Below are positions 22,601-37,879 of a DNA stretch of 64,000 nucleotides, one piece after another. The stretch is from Cyrtodaria siliqua (Eukaryota; Mollusca; Bivalvia; Adapedonta; Hiatellidae). Every line of letters begins with the position of its first letter. Position 1 is the stretch's first letter. Made by a program: the position numbers and the translations under genes. The stretch lies in contig JAWPHD010001331.1 of the NCBI GenBank assembly GCA_037043455.1, forward strand, positions 248,001-312,000. The letters run 5' to 3'. Under the pieces are notes generated by a model, which did no database searches, was not told the origin of the DNA, and worked only from the letters and a program-made list of their open reading frames with translations.

Positions 22601-25600
22601 TTTACAACAATACCGAAATTATTTAGTATGATACTGAATAGTTTTGTATGATACTGCAATTATTTAGTATGATTCTGACTAGTTTACTACAATACTGAAA
22701 TTATTTAGTATGATAATGAATGGTTTAGTATGATACTGAATAGTTTTGAATGATACTGAAATTATTTAGTATGATTCTGACTACTTTACTACAATACTGA
22801 AATTATTTAGTATGATACTGGATGGTTTAGTATGATACTGAATAGTTTTGAATGATACTGAAATTATTTAGTATGATTATGACTAGTTTACTACAATACT
22901 GAACTTATTTAGTATGATACTGAATAGTTTTGTCTTATACTGAAATTATTTAGTATGATATTGAAAAGTGATGTATGATATTGAAATTATTTATTAAGAC
23001 ACTGAAATTAATAAGTGTGATACTGAAATTATTTAGTATGATTCTGACTAGTTTAGTATGAGACTGAATAGTTTTGTATGATACTGAAATTATTCAGTAT
23101 GATTCTGACTAGTTTACGGCAATATTGAAACTATTTAGTATGATACTGAATATTTGTGTATAATACTGAAATTATTAAGTATGATATTGAATAGTGATGT
23201 ATGATACTGAAATTAATTAGTAAGACACTGAAATTATATAGTATGATACTGAAATTATTTAGTATGATTCTGAAAATTATTTAGTATGATACTGAAATTA
23301 TTTATTTTGATACTGACTAGTTTACAACAATACCGAAATAATTTAGTATGATACTGAATAGTTATGTATGATATTGCAATTATTTAGTATGATTCTGACT
23401 AGTTTACTACAATACTGAAATTATTTAGTATGATACTGAATTTTTTAGTATGATACTGAATAGTTTTGAATGATACTGAAATTATTTAGTATGATTCTGA
23501 CTAGTTTACTACAATACTGAAATTATTTAGTATGATACTGAATAGTTTTTTATTATACTGAAATTATTCAGTATGATATTGAAAAGTGATGTATGATACT
23601 GAAATTATTTATTAAGACACTGAAATAATTAAGTGTGATACTGAAATTATTTAGTATGATACTGAATAGTTTAGTATGAAACTGAATAGTTTTGTATGAT
23701 ACTGAAATTATTTAGTATGATTCTGACTAGTTTACTGCAATACTGAAACTATTTAGTATGATACTGAATATTTTTGTATAATACTGAAATTATTAAGCAT
23801 GATATTGAATAGTGATGTATGCTACTTAAATTATTTAGTAAGACACTGAAATTATATAGTATGATACTGAAATTATTTAGTATGATACTGAATAGTGATT
23901 TATGATACTGAAATTATTTAGTATGATACTGCATAGTGATGTATAATACTGAAATTATTTAGTATGACACTGCATAGTGATGTATAATACTGAAATTATT
24001 TATTATGATACTGACTAGTGATGTATGATACTGAATAGTTATGTATGATACTGAAATTATTTAGTAAGACACTGAAATTATTTAGTATGATACTGAAATT
24101 ACTTAGAACGCTCCTGACTAGTTTACAACAATAGTGAAATTATTTAGTATGATACTGAATAGTTTTTAATTATACAGCGATTATTTAGTATGCTTCTGAC
24201 TAGTTTACTACAACACTGACATTATTTAGTATGATACTGAATGGTTTAGTATGATACTGAATAATTTTGTATGATACTGACATTATTTATTATGATTCTG
24301 ACTAGTTTACTACAATACTGAAATTATTTAGTATGATACTGAATAGTTTTGTATTATACTGAAATTATTTAGTATGTTATTGAAAAGTGATGTGTGATAC
24401 TGAAATTATTTAGTAAGATACTGAATAGTTTTGTATGATACTGCAATCATTTAGTATGATACTGAATAGTTTACTACAATACTGAAATTATTTAGCATGA
24501 AACTGACTAGTGATGTATGATACTCAATAGTTTTGTCTGATAGTGAAATTATTTAGTATGATACTGACTAGTGATGTATGTTACTGAATAGTTTTGTATG
24601 ATACTGAAATTATTTAGTATGATTCTGACTAGTTTACTACAATACTGAAATTATTTAATATGATACGGAATAGTTTTGTATTATACTTAAATTATTTAGT
24701 ACGATATTGAATAGTGATGTATGATACTGAAATTATTTAGTAAGACACTGAAATTATTTAGTATGATACTGAAATTATTTAGTATGACACTGACTAGTTT
24801 ACTACAATACTGAAATTATTTAGTATGATACTGACTAGTGATGTATGATACCGAATTGTTTTGTCTGATAGTGAAATTATTTAGTATGATACTGACTAGT
24901 GATGTATGATACTGAATAGTTTTCTATGATACGGAAATTATTTAGTATGATTCTGACTAGTTTACTATAATACTGCAATTATTTAGTATGATATTGAATA
25001 GTGATGTATGATACTGAAATTATTTAGTAAGATACTGAAATTATTTAGTATGATTCTGAAATTATTGAGTATGATACTGAAATTATTTAGTATGATACTG
25101 ACTAGTTTACAACAATACCGAAATTATTTAGTATGATACTGAATAGTTTTGTATGATACTGCAATTATTTAGTATGATTCTGACTAGTTTACTACAATAC
25201 TGAAATTATTTAGTATGATACTGAATGGTTTAGTATGATATTGAATAGTTTTGAATGATACTGAAATTATTTAGTATGATTCTGACTAGTTTACTACAAT
25301 ACTGAAATTATTTAGTATGATACTGAATGGTTTAGTATGATACTGAAATTATTAAGTATGATACTGACTAGTTAACAACAATACCGAAATTATTTAGTAT
25401 GATACTGAATAGTTTTGTATGATACTGCAATTATTTAGTATGATTCTGACTAGTTTACTACAATACTGAAATTATTTTGTATGATAATGAATGGTTTAGT
25501 ATGATACTGAATAGTTTTGAATGATACTGAAATTATTTAGTATGATTCTGACTAGTTTACTACAATTCTGAAATTATTTAGTATGATACTGAATGGTTTA

Positions 25601-28600
25601 GTATGATACTGAATAGTTTTGAATGATACTGAAATTATTTAGTATGATTCTGACTAGTTGACTACAATACTGAACTTATTTAGTATGATACTGAATAGTT
25701 TTGTATTATACTGAAATCATTTAGTATGATATTGAAAAGTGATGTATGATATTGAAATTATTTATTAAGACACTGAAATTAATAAGTGTGATACTGAAAT
25801 TATTTAGTATGATACTGACTAGTTTAGTATGAGACTGAATAGTTTTGTATGATACTGAAATTATTCAGTATGATTCTGACTAGTTTACTGCAATATTGAA
25901 ACTATTTAGTATGATACTGAATATTTGTGTATAATACTGAAATTATTAAGTATGATATTGAATAGTGATGTATGATACTGAAATTATTTAGTAAGACACT
26001 GAAATTATATAGTATGATACTGAAATTATTTAGTATGATTCTAAAAATTATTTAGTTTGATACTGAAATTATTTATTATGATACTGACTAGTTTACAAAA
26101 ATACCGAAATTATTTAGTATGATACTGAATAGTTTTGTATGATACTGCAATTATTTAGTATGATTCTGACTAGTTTACCACAATACTGAAATTATTTAGT
26201 ATGATACTGAATAGTTTTTTATTATACTGAAATTATTTAGTATGATATTGAAAAGTGATGTATGATACTGAAATTATTTATGAAGACACTGAAATAATTA
26301 AGTGTGATACTGAAATTATTTAGTATGATACTGACTAGTTTAGTATGATACTGAATAGTTTTGTATGATACTGAAATTATTTAGTATGATACTGAATGGT
26401 TTAGTATGATACTGAATAGTTTTGAATGATACTGAAATGATTTAGTATGATTCTGACTAGTTTACCACAATACTGAAATTATTTAGTATGATACTGAATA
26501 GTTTTTTATTATACTGAAATTATTTAGTATGATATTGAAAAGTGATGTATGATACTGAAATTATTTATGAAGACACTGAAATAATTAAGTGTGATACTGA
26601 AATTATTTAGTATGATACTGACTAGTTTAGTATGATACTGAATAGTTTTGTATGATACTGAAATTATTTAGTATGATTCTGACTAGTTTACTGCAATACT
26701 GAAACTATTTAGTATGATACTGAATATTTTTGTATAATACTGAAATTATTAAGCATGATATTGAATAGTGATGTATGATACTGAAATTATTTAGTATTAT
26801 AATGAATAGTGATTTATGATACTGAAATTATTTAGTATGATACTGCATAGTGATGTATAATACTGAAATTATTTAGTATGACACTGCATAGTGATGTATA
26901 ATAATGACATTATTTATTATGATACTGACTAGTGATGTATGATACTGAATAGTGATGTATGATACTGAAATTATTAAGTAAGACACTGAAATTATGTAGT
27001 ATGATACTGAAATTATTTAGAATGCTCATGACTAGTTTACAACAATAGTGAAATTATTTAGTATGATACTGAATAGTTTTGTATGATACTGCAATTATTT
27101 AGTATGATACTGACTGATTTACTACAATACTGAAATTATTTAGTATGATACTGACTAGTGATGTATGATACTAAATAGTTTTGTCTGATAGTGAAATTAT
27201 TTAGTATGATACTGACTATTGATGTATGATACTGTATAGTTTTGTATGATACTGAAATTATTTAGTATGATACTGACTGGTCTACTACAATACTGAAATT
27301 ATTTAGTATGATACTGAATAGTTTTGTATGATACTGAAACTATTTAGAATGATTCTGACTAGTTTACTATAATACTGCAATTATTTAGTATGATACTGAA
27401 TAGTGATGTATGATACTGAAATTATTTAGCAAGATACTGAAATTATTTAGTATGATACTGAAATTATTAAGTATGATACTGACTAGTTTACAACAATACC
27501 GAAATTATTTAGTATGATACTGAATAGTTTTGTATGATTCTGAATTATTTAGTATGATTCTGACTAGTTTACTACAATACTAAAATTATTTAGTATGATA
27601 CTGAATTTTTTAGTATGATACTGAATAGTTTTGAATGATACTGAAATTATTTAGTATGATTTTGACTAGTTTACTACAGTACTGAAATTATTTAGCATGA
27701 TACTGAATGGATTAGTATGATACTGAATAGTTTTGAATGATACTGAAATTATTTAGTATGATTCTGACTAGTTAGCTGCAATACTAAAATGATTTAGTAT
27801 GATACTGAATGGTTTAGTATGATACTGAATAGTTTTGAATGATACTGAAAATATTTAGTATGATTTTGACTTGTTTACTACAGTACTGAAATTATTTAGC
27901 ATGATACTGAATAGTTTTGTATTATACTGAAATTATTTAGTATGATATTGAAAAGTGATGTATGGTATTAAAATTACTGATTAAGACACTGAAATTATTA
28001 AGTGTGATACTGAAATTATTTAGTATGATACTGACTAGTTTAGTATGAGACTGAAAAGTTTTGTATGATACTGAAATTATTCATTATGATTTTGACTAGT
28101 TTATTGCAATATTGAAACTATTTAGTATGATACTGAATATTTGTGGATAATACTGAAATTATTAATTATGATATTGAATAGTGATGTATGATACTGAAAT
28201 TATTTAGGAAGACACTGAAATTATATAGTATGATACTGAAATTATTTAGTATGATTCTGAAAATTATTTAGTATAATGCTAAAATTATTTAGTATGATAC
28301 TGACTAGTTTACAACAATACCGAACTTATTTAGTATGATACTGAATAGTTTTGTATGATACTGCAATTATTTAGTATGATTCTGACTAGTTTACTACAAT
28401 ACTGAAATTATTTAGTATGATACTGAATGGTTTAGTATGATACTGAATAGTTTTGAATGATACTGAAATTATTTAGTATGATTCTGACTAGTTTACTACA
28501 ATACTGAAATTATTTAGTATGATACTGAATAGTTTTGTATTATACTGAAATTATTTAGTAAGATATTGAAAAGTGATGTATGATACTGAAATTATTTATT

Positions 28601-31600
28601 AAGACACTGAAATTATTAAGTGTGATACTGAAATTATTTAGCATGATACTGACTTGTTTAGTATGATACTGAATAGTTTTGTATGATACTGAAATTATTT
28701 AGTATGATTCTGACTTGTTTACTGCAATACTGAAACTATTTAGTATGATACTGAATATTTTTGTATAATACTGAAATTATTAAGCATGATATTGAATAGT
28801 GATGTATGATACTTAAATTATTTAGTAAGACACTGAAATTATATAGTATGATACTGAAAGAATTAAGTATGATACTGGATAGTGGTTTATGATAGTCAAA
28901 TTATTTAGTATGACACTGCATAGTGATGTATAATACTGAAATTATTTAGTATGACACGGCATAGTGATGTATAATACTGAAATTATTTATTATGATACTG
29001 ACTAGTGATGTATGATACTGAATAGTGATGTATGATACTGAAATTATTTAGTAAGACACTGAAATTATGTAGTATGATACTGAAATTATTTAGAATGCTC
29101 ATGACTAGTTTACAACAATAGTGAAATTATTTAGTATGATACTGAATAGTTTTTAATGATACTGCGATTATTTAGTATGATTCTGACTAGTTTACTACAA
29201 CACTGAAATTATTTAGTATGATACTGAATGGTTTAGTATGATACTTAATAGTTTTATATGATACTGACATTATTTAGTATGATTCTGACTAGTTTACTAC
29301 AATACTGAAATTATTAAGTGTGATACTGAAATTATTTAGCATGATACTGAATGGTTTAGTATGATACTTAATAGTTTTATATGATACTGACATTATTTAG
29401 TATGATTCTGACTAGTTTACTACAATACTGAAATTATTTAATATGATACTGAATAGTTTTGTATTATACTGAAATTATTTAGTATGATATTGAAAAGTGA
29501 TGTATGATACTGAAATTATTTATTAAGAGACTGAAATTATTAAGTGTGATACTGAAATTATTTAGTAAGATACTGAATAGTTTTGAATGATACTGCAATC
29601 ATTTAGTATGATACTGAATAGTTTACTACAATACTGAAATTATTTAGCATGATACTGTCTAGTGATGTATGATACTGAATAGTTTTGTATGATAGTGAAA
29701 TTATTTAGTATGATACTTACTAGTGATGTATGATACTGAATAGTTTTGTATGATACTGAAATTATTTAGTATGATTCTGACTAGTTTACTATAATACTGC
29801 AATTATTTAGTATGATATTGAATAGCGATGTATGATACTGAAATTATTTAGTAAGATACTGAATTTATTTAGTATGATTCTGAAATTATTTAGTATGATA
29901 CTGAAATTATTTAGTATGATACTGAATAGTGATGTATGATACTGAAATTATTTAGTATGACACTGCATAGTGATGAATAATACTGAAATTATTTAGTAAG
30001 ACACTGAAAATATTTAGTATGATACTGAAATTATTTAGTATGATACTGAAAATATTTAGTATGATTCTGACTAGTTTACTACAATACTGAAATTATTTAG
30101 TATGATACTGAATAGTTTTGTATTATACTGAAATTATTTAGTATGATACTGAAATTATTTAGTATGATACTGCATAGTGAAGTATAATACTGAAATTATT
30201 TAGTATTACACTGCATAGTTATGTCTAATACTGTAATTATGTATTATGATACTGACTAGTGATGTATGATACTGAATAGTTTTGTATGATACTGAAATTA
30301 TTTATTAAGACACTGAAATTATTAAGTGTGATACTGAAATTATTTAGTATGATACTGAATATGTTTGTATTATACTGAAATTATTAAGTATGATATTGAA
30401 TAGTGATGATACTGACTAGTATAGTATGATACTGAATAGTTTTGTATGATACTGAATTTATATAGTATGATTCTGACTAGTTTACTACAATACTGAATCT
30501 ATTTAGTAGGATACTGAATATTTTTGTATTATACTGAAATTATTAAGTATGATATTGAATAGTGATGTATGATACTGAAATTATTTAGTAAGACACTGAA
30601 ATTATTTAATATGATACTGAAATTATTCAGTAAGACACTTAAATTTATTTAGTATGATACTGCAATTATTTAGTATGATACTGAATATTTTTGTATTATA
30701 CTGAAATTATTTAGTATGATACTGAATAGTGATGTATGATACTGAAATTATTTAGTAAGACACTGAAAATATTTAGTATGATACTGAAATTATTTAGTAT
30801 GATACTGACTAGTTTACTACAACGCTGAAATTATGTTGTACGATACTGTATAGTTTAGTATGATACTGAAATTATTCAGTATGATTCTGACTAGTTTACT
30901 ACAATACTGAAATTATTTAGTATGATACAGAATAGTTTTGTATAAGACTGAAATTATTAGGTATGATATTGAATAGTGATGTATGATACTGAATAGATTT
31001 GTATGACACTGACTAGTTTACTACAATACTGAAATTATTTAGTATGATATTGAATAGTGATGTATGATACTAAAATTATTTAGTATAATACTGACTAGTT
31101 TTGTATGAGTTTACTGTATAGTTTAGTATGTTACTGAAATTATTAAGTATGATATTGAATAGTTTACTACAATACTGAAATTATTTAGTATGATACTACA
31201 TAGTGATGTATAATTCTGAAATTATTTAGTATGTTACTGAATAGTTTACTACAATACTGAAATTATTTAGTATGATACTGAATGGTTTAGTATGATACTG
31301 CATAGTGATGTATAATACTGAAATTATTTAGTATGATACTGACTAGTTTACTACAATACTGAAATTATTTAGTATGATACTGAATAGTTCAGTATGATAC
31401 TGAATATATTTGTATGATACTGAAATTATTTAGTATGATTCTGATTAGTTTACTACAATACTGAAATTACTCAGTATGGTACTGATCAGTTTTGTATTAT
31501 ACTGAAATTATTAAGTATGATATTGAATAGTGATGTATGATACTGAATAGATTTGTATGACACTGAATAGTTTACTACAATACTGAAATTATTTAGTATG

Positions 31601-31906
31601 ATATTGAATAGTGATGTATGATACTAAAATTATTTAGTATAATACTGACTAGTTTTGTATGAGTTTACTGACTAGTTTAGTATGTTACTGAAATTATTAA
31701 GTATGATATTGAATAGTGATGTATGATACAGAAATTATTTAGTAAAACTCTGATATTATTTTTTATGATACTGAAATTATTTAGTATGATACTGAATAGT
31801 GATGTATGATACTGTAATTATTTAGTATGACACTGCATAGTGATATATAATACTGAAATTATTTAGTATGATGCTTAATAGTTGTGTATTATACTGCTGT
31901 TATTAA

Positions 31907-32448
31907 AGGGAATGTAGCGACATGGTCAAACATCTTTATTATTGAGAGTTCTGAACAGTTTGAAAAAGAGTGAAAAAATTATCAAAATCGGATGATAATC
32001 AAAAAAGATATGATCATTTAAAGTTTTTGTTGAAACGGATATGGAAGCGGCCATTTTGAGAGCTATGACATCACGGTTCTAAATGACCATATATGGACAA
32101 TTTATCAATATAAAAATGTACTGATTTATATGAAAAAAATGACACAACTATGAAAAATATGTAATACCTAATGGCAATAATGCTTTATATGACCAATACA
32201 TTTTGTTGCATTCATTCGCAATGTTTTTCTCCGTTTTAAATGATATTTATCAATATTCCATATATGGTAATATGGAACTATGACATCATAGTTCTAAAAA
32301 TGACGGCTTCCATATCCGTTTTAGAACAACATTTAAATGGTCATATCTTTTTTGTTGATCATCCGATTTTGATAATTTTTTCACCTTTTTCCAAGTTTTT
32401 CAGAACTCTCAATGAAATAGCTTGTTTGGCTGTGGCGCTACATTCCCT
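31907..32448. mobile_element. TTAA-flanked MITE with long terminal inverted repeats, copy 1
   Basis: A 542-base element flanked by TTAA at 31903-31906 and 32449-32452. It begins AGGGAATGTAGCG and ends with the reverse complement CGCTACATTCCCT. The inverted repeats extend with mismatches for well over 100 bases (for example GAGAGTTCTGAA and AAAATTATCAAAATCGGATG near each end). It has no transposase; the 70-codon frame inside is not considered a gene. The TTAA target and an AGGG-type end fit non-autonomous Kolobok-like or piggyBac-like elements; AGGG favours Kolobok by my recollection. Confidence 0.85.
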
Positions 32449-34971
32449 TTAAGTATGATATTGAATAGTGATGTATGATACTGAAATTATTTAGTATGAC
32501 ACTGCATAGTGATGTATTATACTGAAATTATTTTGTATGATACAGAATAGTTTTGTATTATACTGAAATTATTAAGTATGATATTGAATAGTGATGTATG
32601 ATACTGAAATTATTTAGTAAGAAACTGAAAATATTTAGTATGATACTGAAATTATTTAGTATGATACTGACTAGTTTACTACAATACTGAAATTAGTTAG
32701 TATGATATTGAATAGTGATGTATGATACTGAAATTACTTAGTATGATACTGAAAGTATTTAGAATGATACTGAATAGTTTACTACAATACTGAAATTATT
32801 TAGTATGATACTACATAGTGATGTATAATTCTGAAATTATTTAGTATGTTACTGAATAGTTTACTGCAATACTGAAATTATTTAGTATGATACTGAATGG
32901 TTTAGTATGATACTGCATAGTGATGTATAATACTGAAATTATTTAGTATGATACTGACTAGTTTACTACAATACTGAAATTATTTAGTATGATACTGAAT
33001 AGTTCAGTATGATACTGAATATATTTGTATGATACTGAAATTATTTAGTATGATTCTGACTAGTTTGCTACAATACTGAAATTATTCAGTATGGTACTGA
33101 TCAGTTTTGTATTATACTGAAATTATTAAGTATGATATTGAATAGTGATGTATGATGCTGAAATTATTTAGTATGACACTGAAATTATTTAGTACGATAC
33201 TAAAATTATTTAGTATGATACTGAAAGAATTTAGAATGATATTGAATAATGATGTATGATACTGAAATTATTTAGTAAGACACTGAAATTATTTAGTATG
33301 AAACTGAAATTATTTAGTATGATACTGACTAGTTTACTACAATACTGAAATTATTTAGTATGATACTAAATAGATTTGTATGATACTGAAATTATTTAGT
33401 ATGATTCTGACTAGTTTACTACAATACTGAAATTATTTAGTATGCTATTGAATAGTGATGTATGATACTGAAATTATTTAGTATGATACTGACAAATTTT
33501 TATGGAACTGAAATTATTTAGTATGTTACTGAAAGTATTTAGAATGATACTGAATAGTGATGTATTATACTGAAATTATTTAATATCATACTGCATAGTG
33601 ATGTATAATACTGAAATTATTTAGTATGATACTAACTAGTTTACTACAATAATGAACTTATTTAGTATGATACTGAATAGTTTTGTATGATACTGAAATT
33701 ATTTAGTATGATTCTGACTAGTTTACTACAATACTGAAATTATTTAGTATGATACTGTATAGTTTTGTATTATGCTGAAATTATTTTGTATGATACTGAA
33801 TAGTTTTGTACGATACTGACATTATTTAGTATGATAGCGAATAGTTATTTGTGAAACTGAAATTATTTAGTACGATACTGACTTGTTTACTACAATAATG
33901 AAATTGATTAGTATGATACTGTATAGTTTGGTATTATACTGAACTTATTTAGTATGATACTGAATAGTTTTGTATGATACTGAACTTATTAAGTATGATA
34001 CTGAATACTGATGTATGATACAGAAATTATTAAGTATGATACTAATATTATTTAGTTCGATACCGACTAGTTTACTACAATACTGAAATGTAGTAGTATA
34101 ATAATAGTTTTGTACGATACTGACATTATGATACTGTATAGTTTGGTATTATACTGAAATTATTTAGTATGACATTGAATAGTGATGTATGAAACTGAAA
34201 TTATTTAGTACGATACTGACTAGTTTACTACAATAATGAAATTGATTAGTATAATACTGAATAGTTTTGTATGATACTGCCATTATTTAGTATGATAGCG
34301 AATAGTGTTGTACGATACTGAAATTATTTATTATGATACTGAATAGTTTACTACAATACTGAAATTATTTAGTATGATACTGACATTAATTAGTACGATA
34401 CCGGCTAGCTTAATACTATACAGTAATTATTTTGTATGATACTGAATAGTTTAGTATGATACTAAATAGTTTAGTATGATATTGAACTTATTTAGTATTA
34501 TCCTAAATAGGTTAGTATGATACTAAAATTATTTAGTATGATAATAAAATTATTTAGTATGATACTGAAATTATTTAGTATGGTACTGAAATTATTTAGT
34601 ATGGTACTGAATAGTGATGTATGATACTGAACTTATTTAGTATGGTACTGAAATTATTTAGTATGGTACTGAATAGTGATGTATGATACTGAAATTATTT
34701 AGTATAATACTGACTAGTTTTGTATGAGTTTACTGTATAGTTTAGTATGTTACTGAAATTATTAAGTATGATATTGAATAGTGATGTATGATACAGAAAT
34801 TATTTAGTAAAACTCTGATATTATTTTTTATGATACTGAAATTATTTAGTATGATACTGAATAGTGATGTATGATACTGTAATTATTTAGTATGACACTG
34901 CATAGTGATATATAATACTGAAATTATTTAGTATGATGCTGAATAGTTGTGTATTATACTGCTGTTATTAA

Positions 34972-35512
34972 AGGGAATGTAGCGACATGGTCAAACATCT
35001 TTATTATTGAGAGTTCTGAACAATTTGAAAAAGAGTGAAAAAATTATCAAAATCGATGATAATCAAAAAAGATATGATCATTTAAAGTTTTTGTTGAAAC
35101 GGATATGGAAGCGGCCATTTTGAGAGCTATGACATCACGGTTATAAATTACCATATATGGACAATTTATCAGTATAAAAATGTTCTGATTTATATGGAAA
35201 AAATGACACAACTATGAAAAATATGTAATACCTAATGGCAATAATGCTTTATATGACCAATACATTTTGTTGCATTCATTCGCAATGTTTTTCTCCGTTT
35301 TAAATGATATGTATCAATATTCCATATATGGTAATATGGAACTATGACATCATAGTTCTAAAAATGACGGCTTCAATATCCGTTTTAGAACAACATTTAA
35401 ATGGTCATATCTTTTTTGTTGATCATCCGATTTTGATAATTTTTTCACCTTTTTCCAAGTTTTTCAGAACTCTCAATGAAATAGCTTGTTTGGCTGTGGC
35501 GCTACATTCCCT
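34972..35512. mobile_element. TTAA-flanked MITE, copy 2
   Basis: Nearly identical to the element at 31907-32448, with TTAA at 34968-34971 and 35513-35516. It carries a one-base deletion (AAAATCGATGATAAT in place of AAAATCGGATGATAAT) and a few substitutions. Its identical position in the satellite shows it was copied with the surrounding 3.06-kb block rather than inserted independently. Confidence 0.85.
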
Positions 35513-36984
35513 TTAAGTATGATATTGAATAGTGATGTATGATACTGAAATTATTTAGTATGACACTGCATAGTGATATATTATACTGAAATTATTTAGT
35601 ATGATACAGAATAGTTTTGTATTATACTGAAATTATTAAGTATGATATTGAATAGTGATGTATGATATTGAAATTATTTAGTAAGACACTGAAAATATTT
35701 AGTATGATACTGAAATTATTTAGTATGATACTGACTAGTTTACTACAATACTGAAATTATTTAGTATGATATTGAATAGTGATGTATGATACTGAAATTA
35801 CTTAGTATGATACTGAAAGTATTTAGAATGATACTGAATAGTTTACTACAATACTGAAATTATTTAGTATGATACTACATAGTAATGTATAATTCTGAAA
35901 TTATTTAGTATGTTACTGAATAGTTTACTACAATACTGAAATTATTTAGTATGATACTGAATGGTTTAGTATAATACTGCATAGTGATGTATAATACTGA
36001 AATTATTTAGTATGATACTGACTAGTTTACTACAATACTGAAATTATTTAGTATGATACTGAATAGTTCAGTATGATACTGAATATATTTGTATGATACT
36101 GAAATTATTTAGTATGATTCTGACTAGTTTACTACAATACTGAAATTATTCAGTATGGTACTGATCAGTTTTGTATTATACTGAAATTATTAAGTATGAT
36201 ATTGAATAGTTATGTATGATGCTGAAATTATTTAGTATGACACTGAAATTATTTAGTACGATACTAAAATTATTTAGTATGATACTGAAAGAATTTAGAA
36301 TGATATTGAATAATGATGTATGATACTGAAATTATTTAGTAAGACACTGAAATTATTTAGTATGAAACTGAAATTATTTAGTATGATACTGACTAGTTTA
36401 CTACAATACTGAAATTATTTAGTATGATACTGAATAGATTTGTATGATACTGAAATTATTTAGTATGATTCTGACTAGTTTACTACAATACTGAAATTAT
36501 TTAGTATGCTATTGAATAGTGATGTATGATACTGAAATTATTTAGTATGATACTGACAAATTTTTATGGAACTGAAATTATTTAGTATGATACTGAAAGT
36601 ATTTAGAATGATACTGAATAGTGATGTATTATACTGAAATTATTTAATATCATACTGCATAGTGATGTATAATACTGAAATTATTTAGTATGATACTAAC
36701 TAGTTTACTACAATACTGAACTTATTTAGTATGATACTGAATAGTTTTGTATGATACTGAAATTATTTAGTATGATTCTGACTAGTTTACTACAATACTG
36801 AAATTATTTAGTATGATACTGAATAGTTTTGTACGATACTGACATTATTTAGTATGATAGCGAATAGTTATTTGTGAAACTGAAATTATTTAGTACGATA
36901 CTGACTAGTTTACTACAATAATGAAATTGATTAGTATGATACTGTATAGTTTGGTATTATACTGAACTTATTTAGTATGATACT

Positions 36985-37364
36985 TAAGAAATAGAACATC
37001 GTTTACTGTGAATTATCGTTTAATATATCACGGTTTGGAGTTCAATTGTAAACATTAATTTCACGAGCCCGAAGGGCGAGTGAAATTATTGTTTACAATT
37101 GAACGACAAACCGTGATATATTATAGATAATTCACCGTAAAGGATGTTCTATTTCTATTCTAATACACCTAAAATGTGAAAATGACGCACACATCTGAAA
37201 TCTTTCGCATTGCTTTGCTTACTCTCCTAACGTTGCATACGTTACAATGCGTAATGCGCAATGCGCAATGCTTATTCTCCTAACGTTGCAAAAATGACAG
37301 TGATATATCGTTCAATATAACGAGATATTTTAAACTAGGCTATATAGTGCGGGTGTATTAGAAT
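36985..37364. mobile_element. 380-bp insertion made of a long hairpin plus a second inverted repeat
   Basis: It is absent from the otherwise matching copy at about 33980, so its borders are defined by comparison. Bases 36988-37064 pair with 37080-37156 across a 15-base tip that is itself a hairpin, GCCCGAAGGGC. The right part is bounded by a second inverted pair, TTCTAATACACC near 37157 and GGTGTATTAGAA at 37352-37363. It also holds a GCGTAATGCGCAATGCGCAA run at 37248-37270. No coding sequence and no clear target-site duplication are seen. Confidence 0.8.
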
Positions 37365-37879
37365 GAATAGTTTTGTATGATACTGAAATTATTAAGTATG
37401 ATACTGAATACTGATGTATGCTACAGAAATTATTAAGTATGATACTAATATTATTTAGTTCGATACCGACTAGTTTACTACAATACTGAAATGTAGTAGT
37501 ATAATAATAGTTTTGTACGATACTGACATTATGATACTGTATAGTTTGGTATTATACTGAAATTATTTAGTATGACATTGAATAGTGATGTATGAAACTG
37601 AAATTATTTAGTACGATACTGACTAGTTTACTACAATAATGAAATTGATTAGTATAATACTGAATAGTTTTGTATGATACTGCCATTATTTAGTATGATA
37701 GCGAATAGTGTTGTACGATACTGAAATTATTTATTATGATACTGAATAGTTTACTACAATACTGAAATTATTTAGTATGATACTGACATTAATTAGTACG
37801 ATACCGGCTAGCTTAATACTATACAGTAATTATTTTGTATGATACTGAATAGTTTAGTATGATACTAAATAGTTTAGTA

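Noticed and set aside
32240..32452. 70-residue frame found twice, also at 35304-35516
   Set aside because: Conservation is explained by duplication of the MITE; the frame includes the terminal inverted repeat and ends in the TTAA site.
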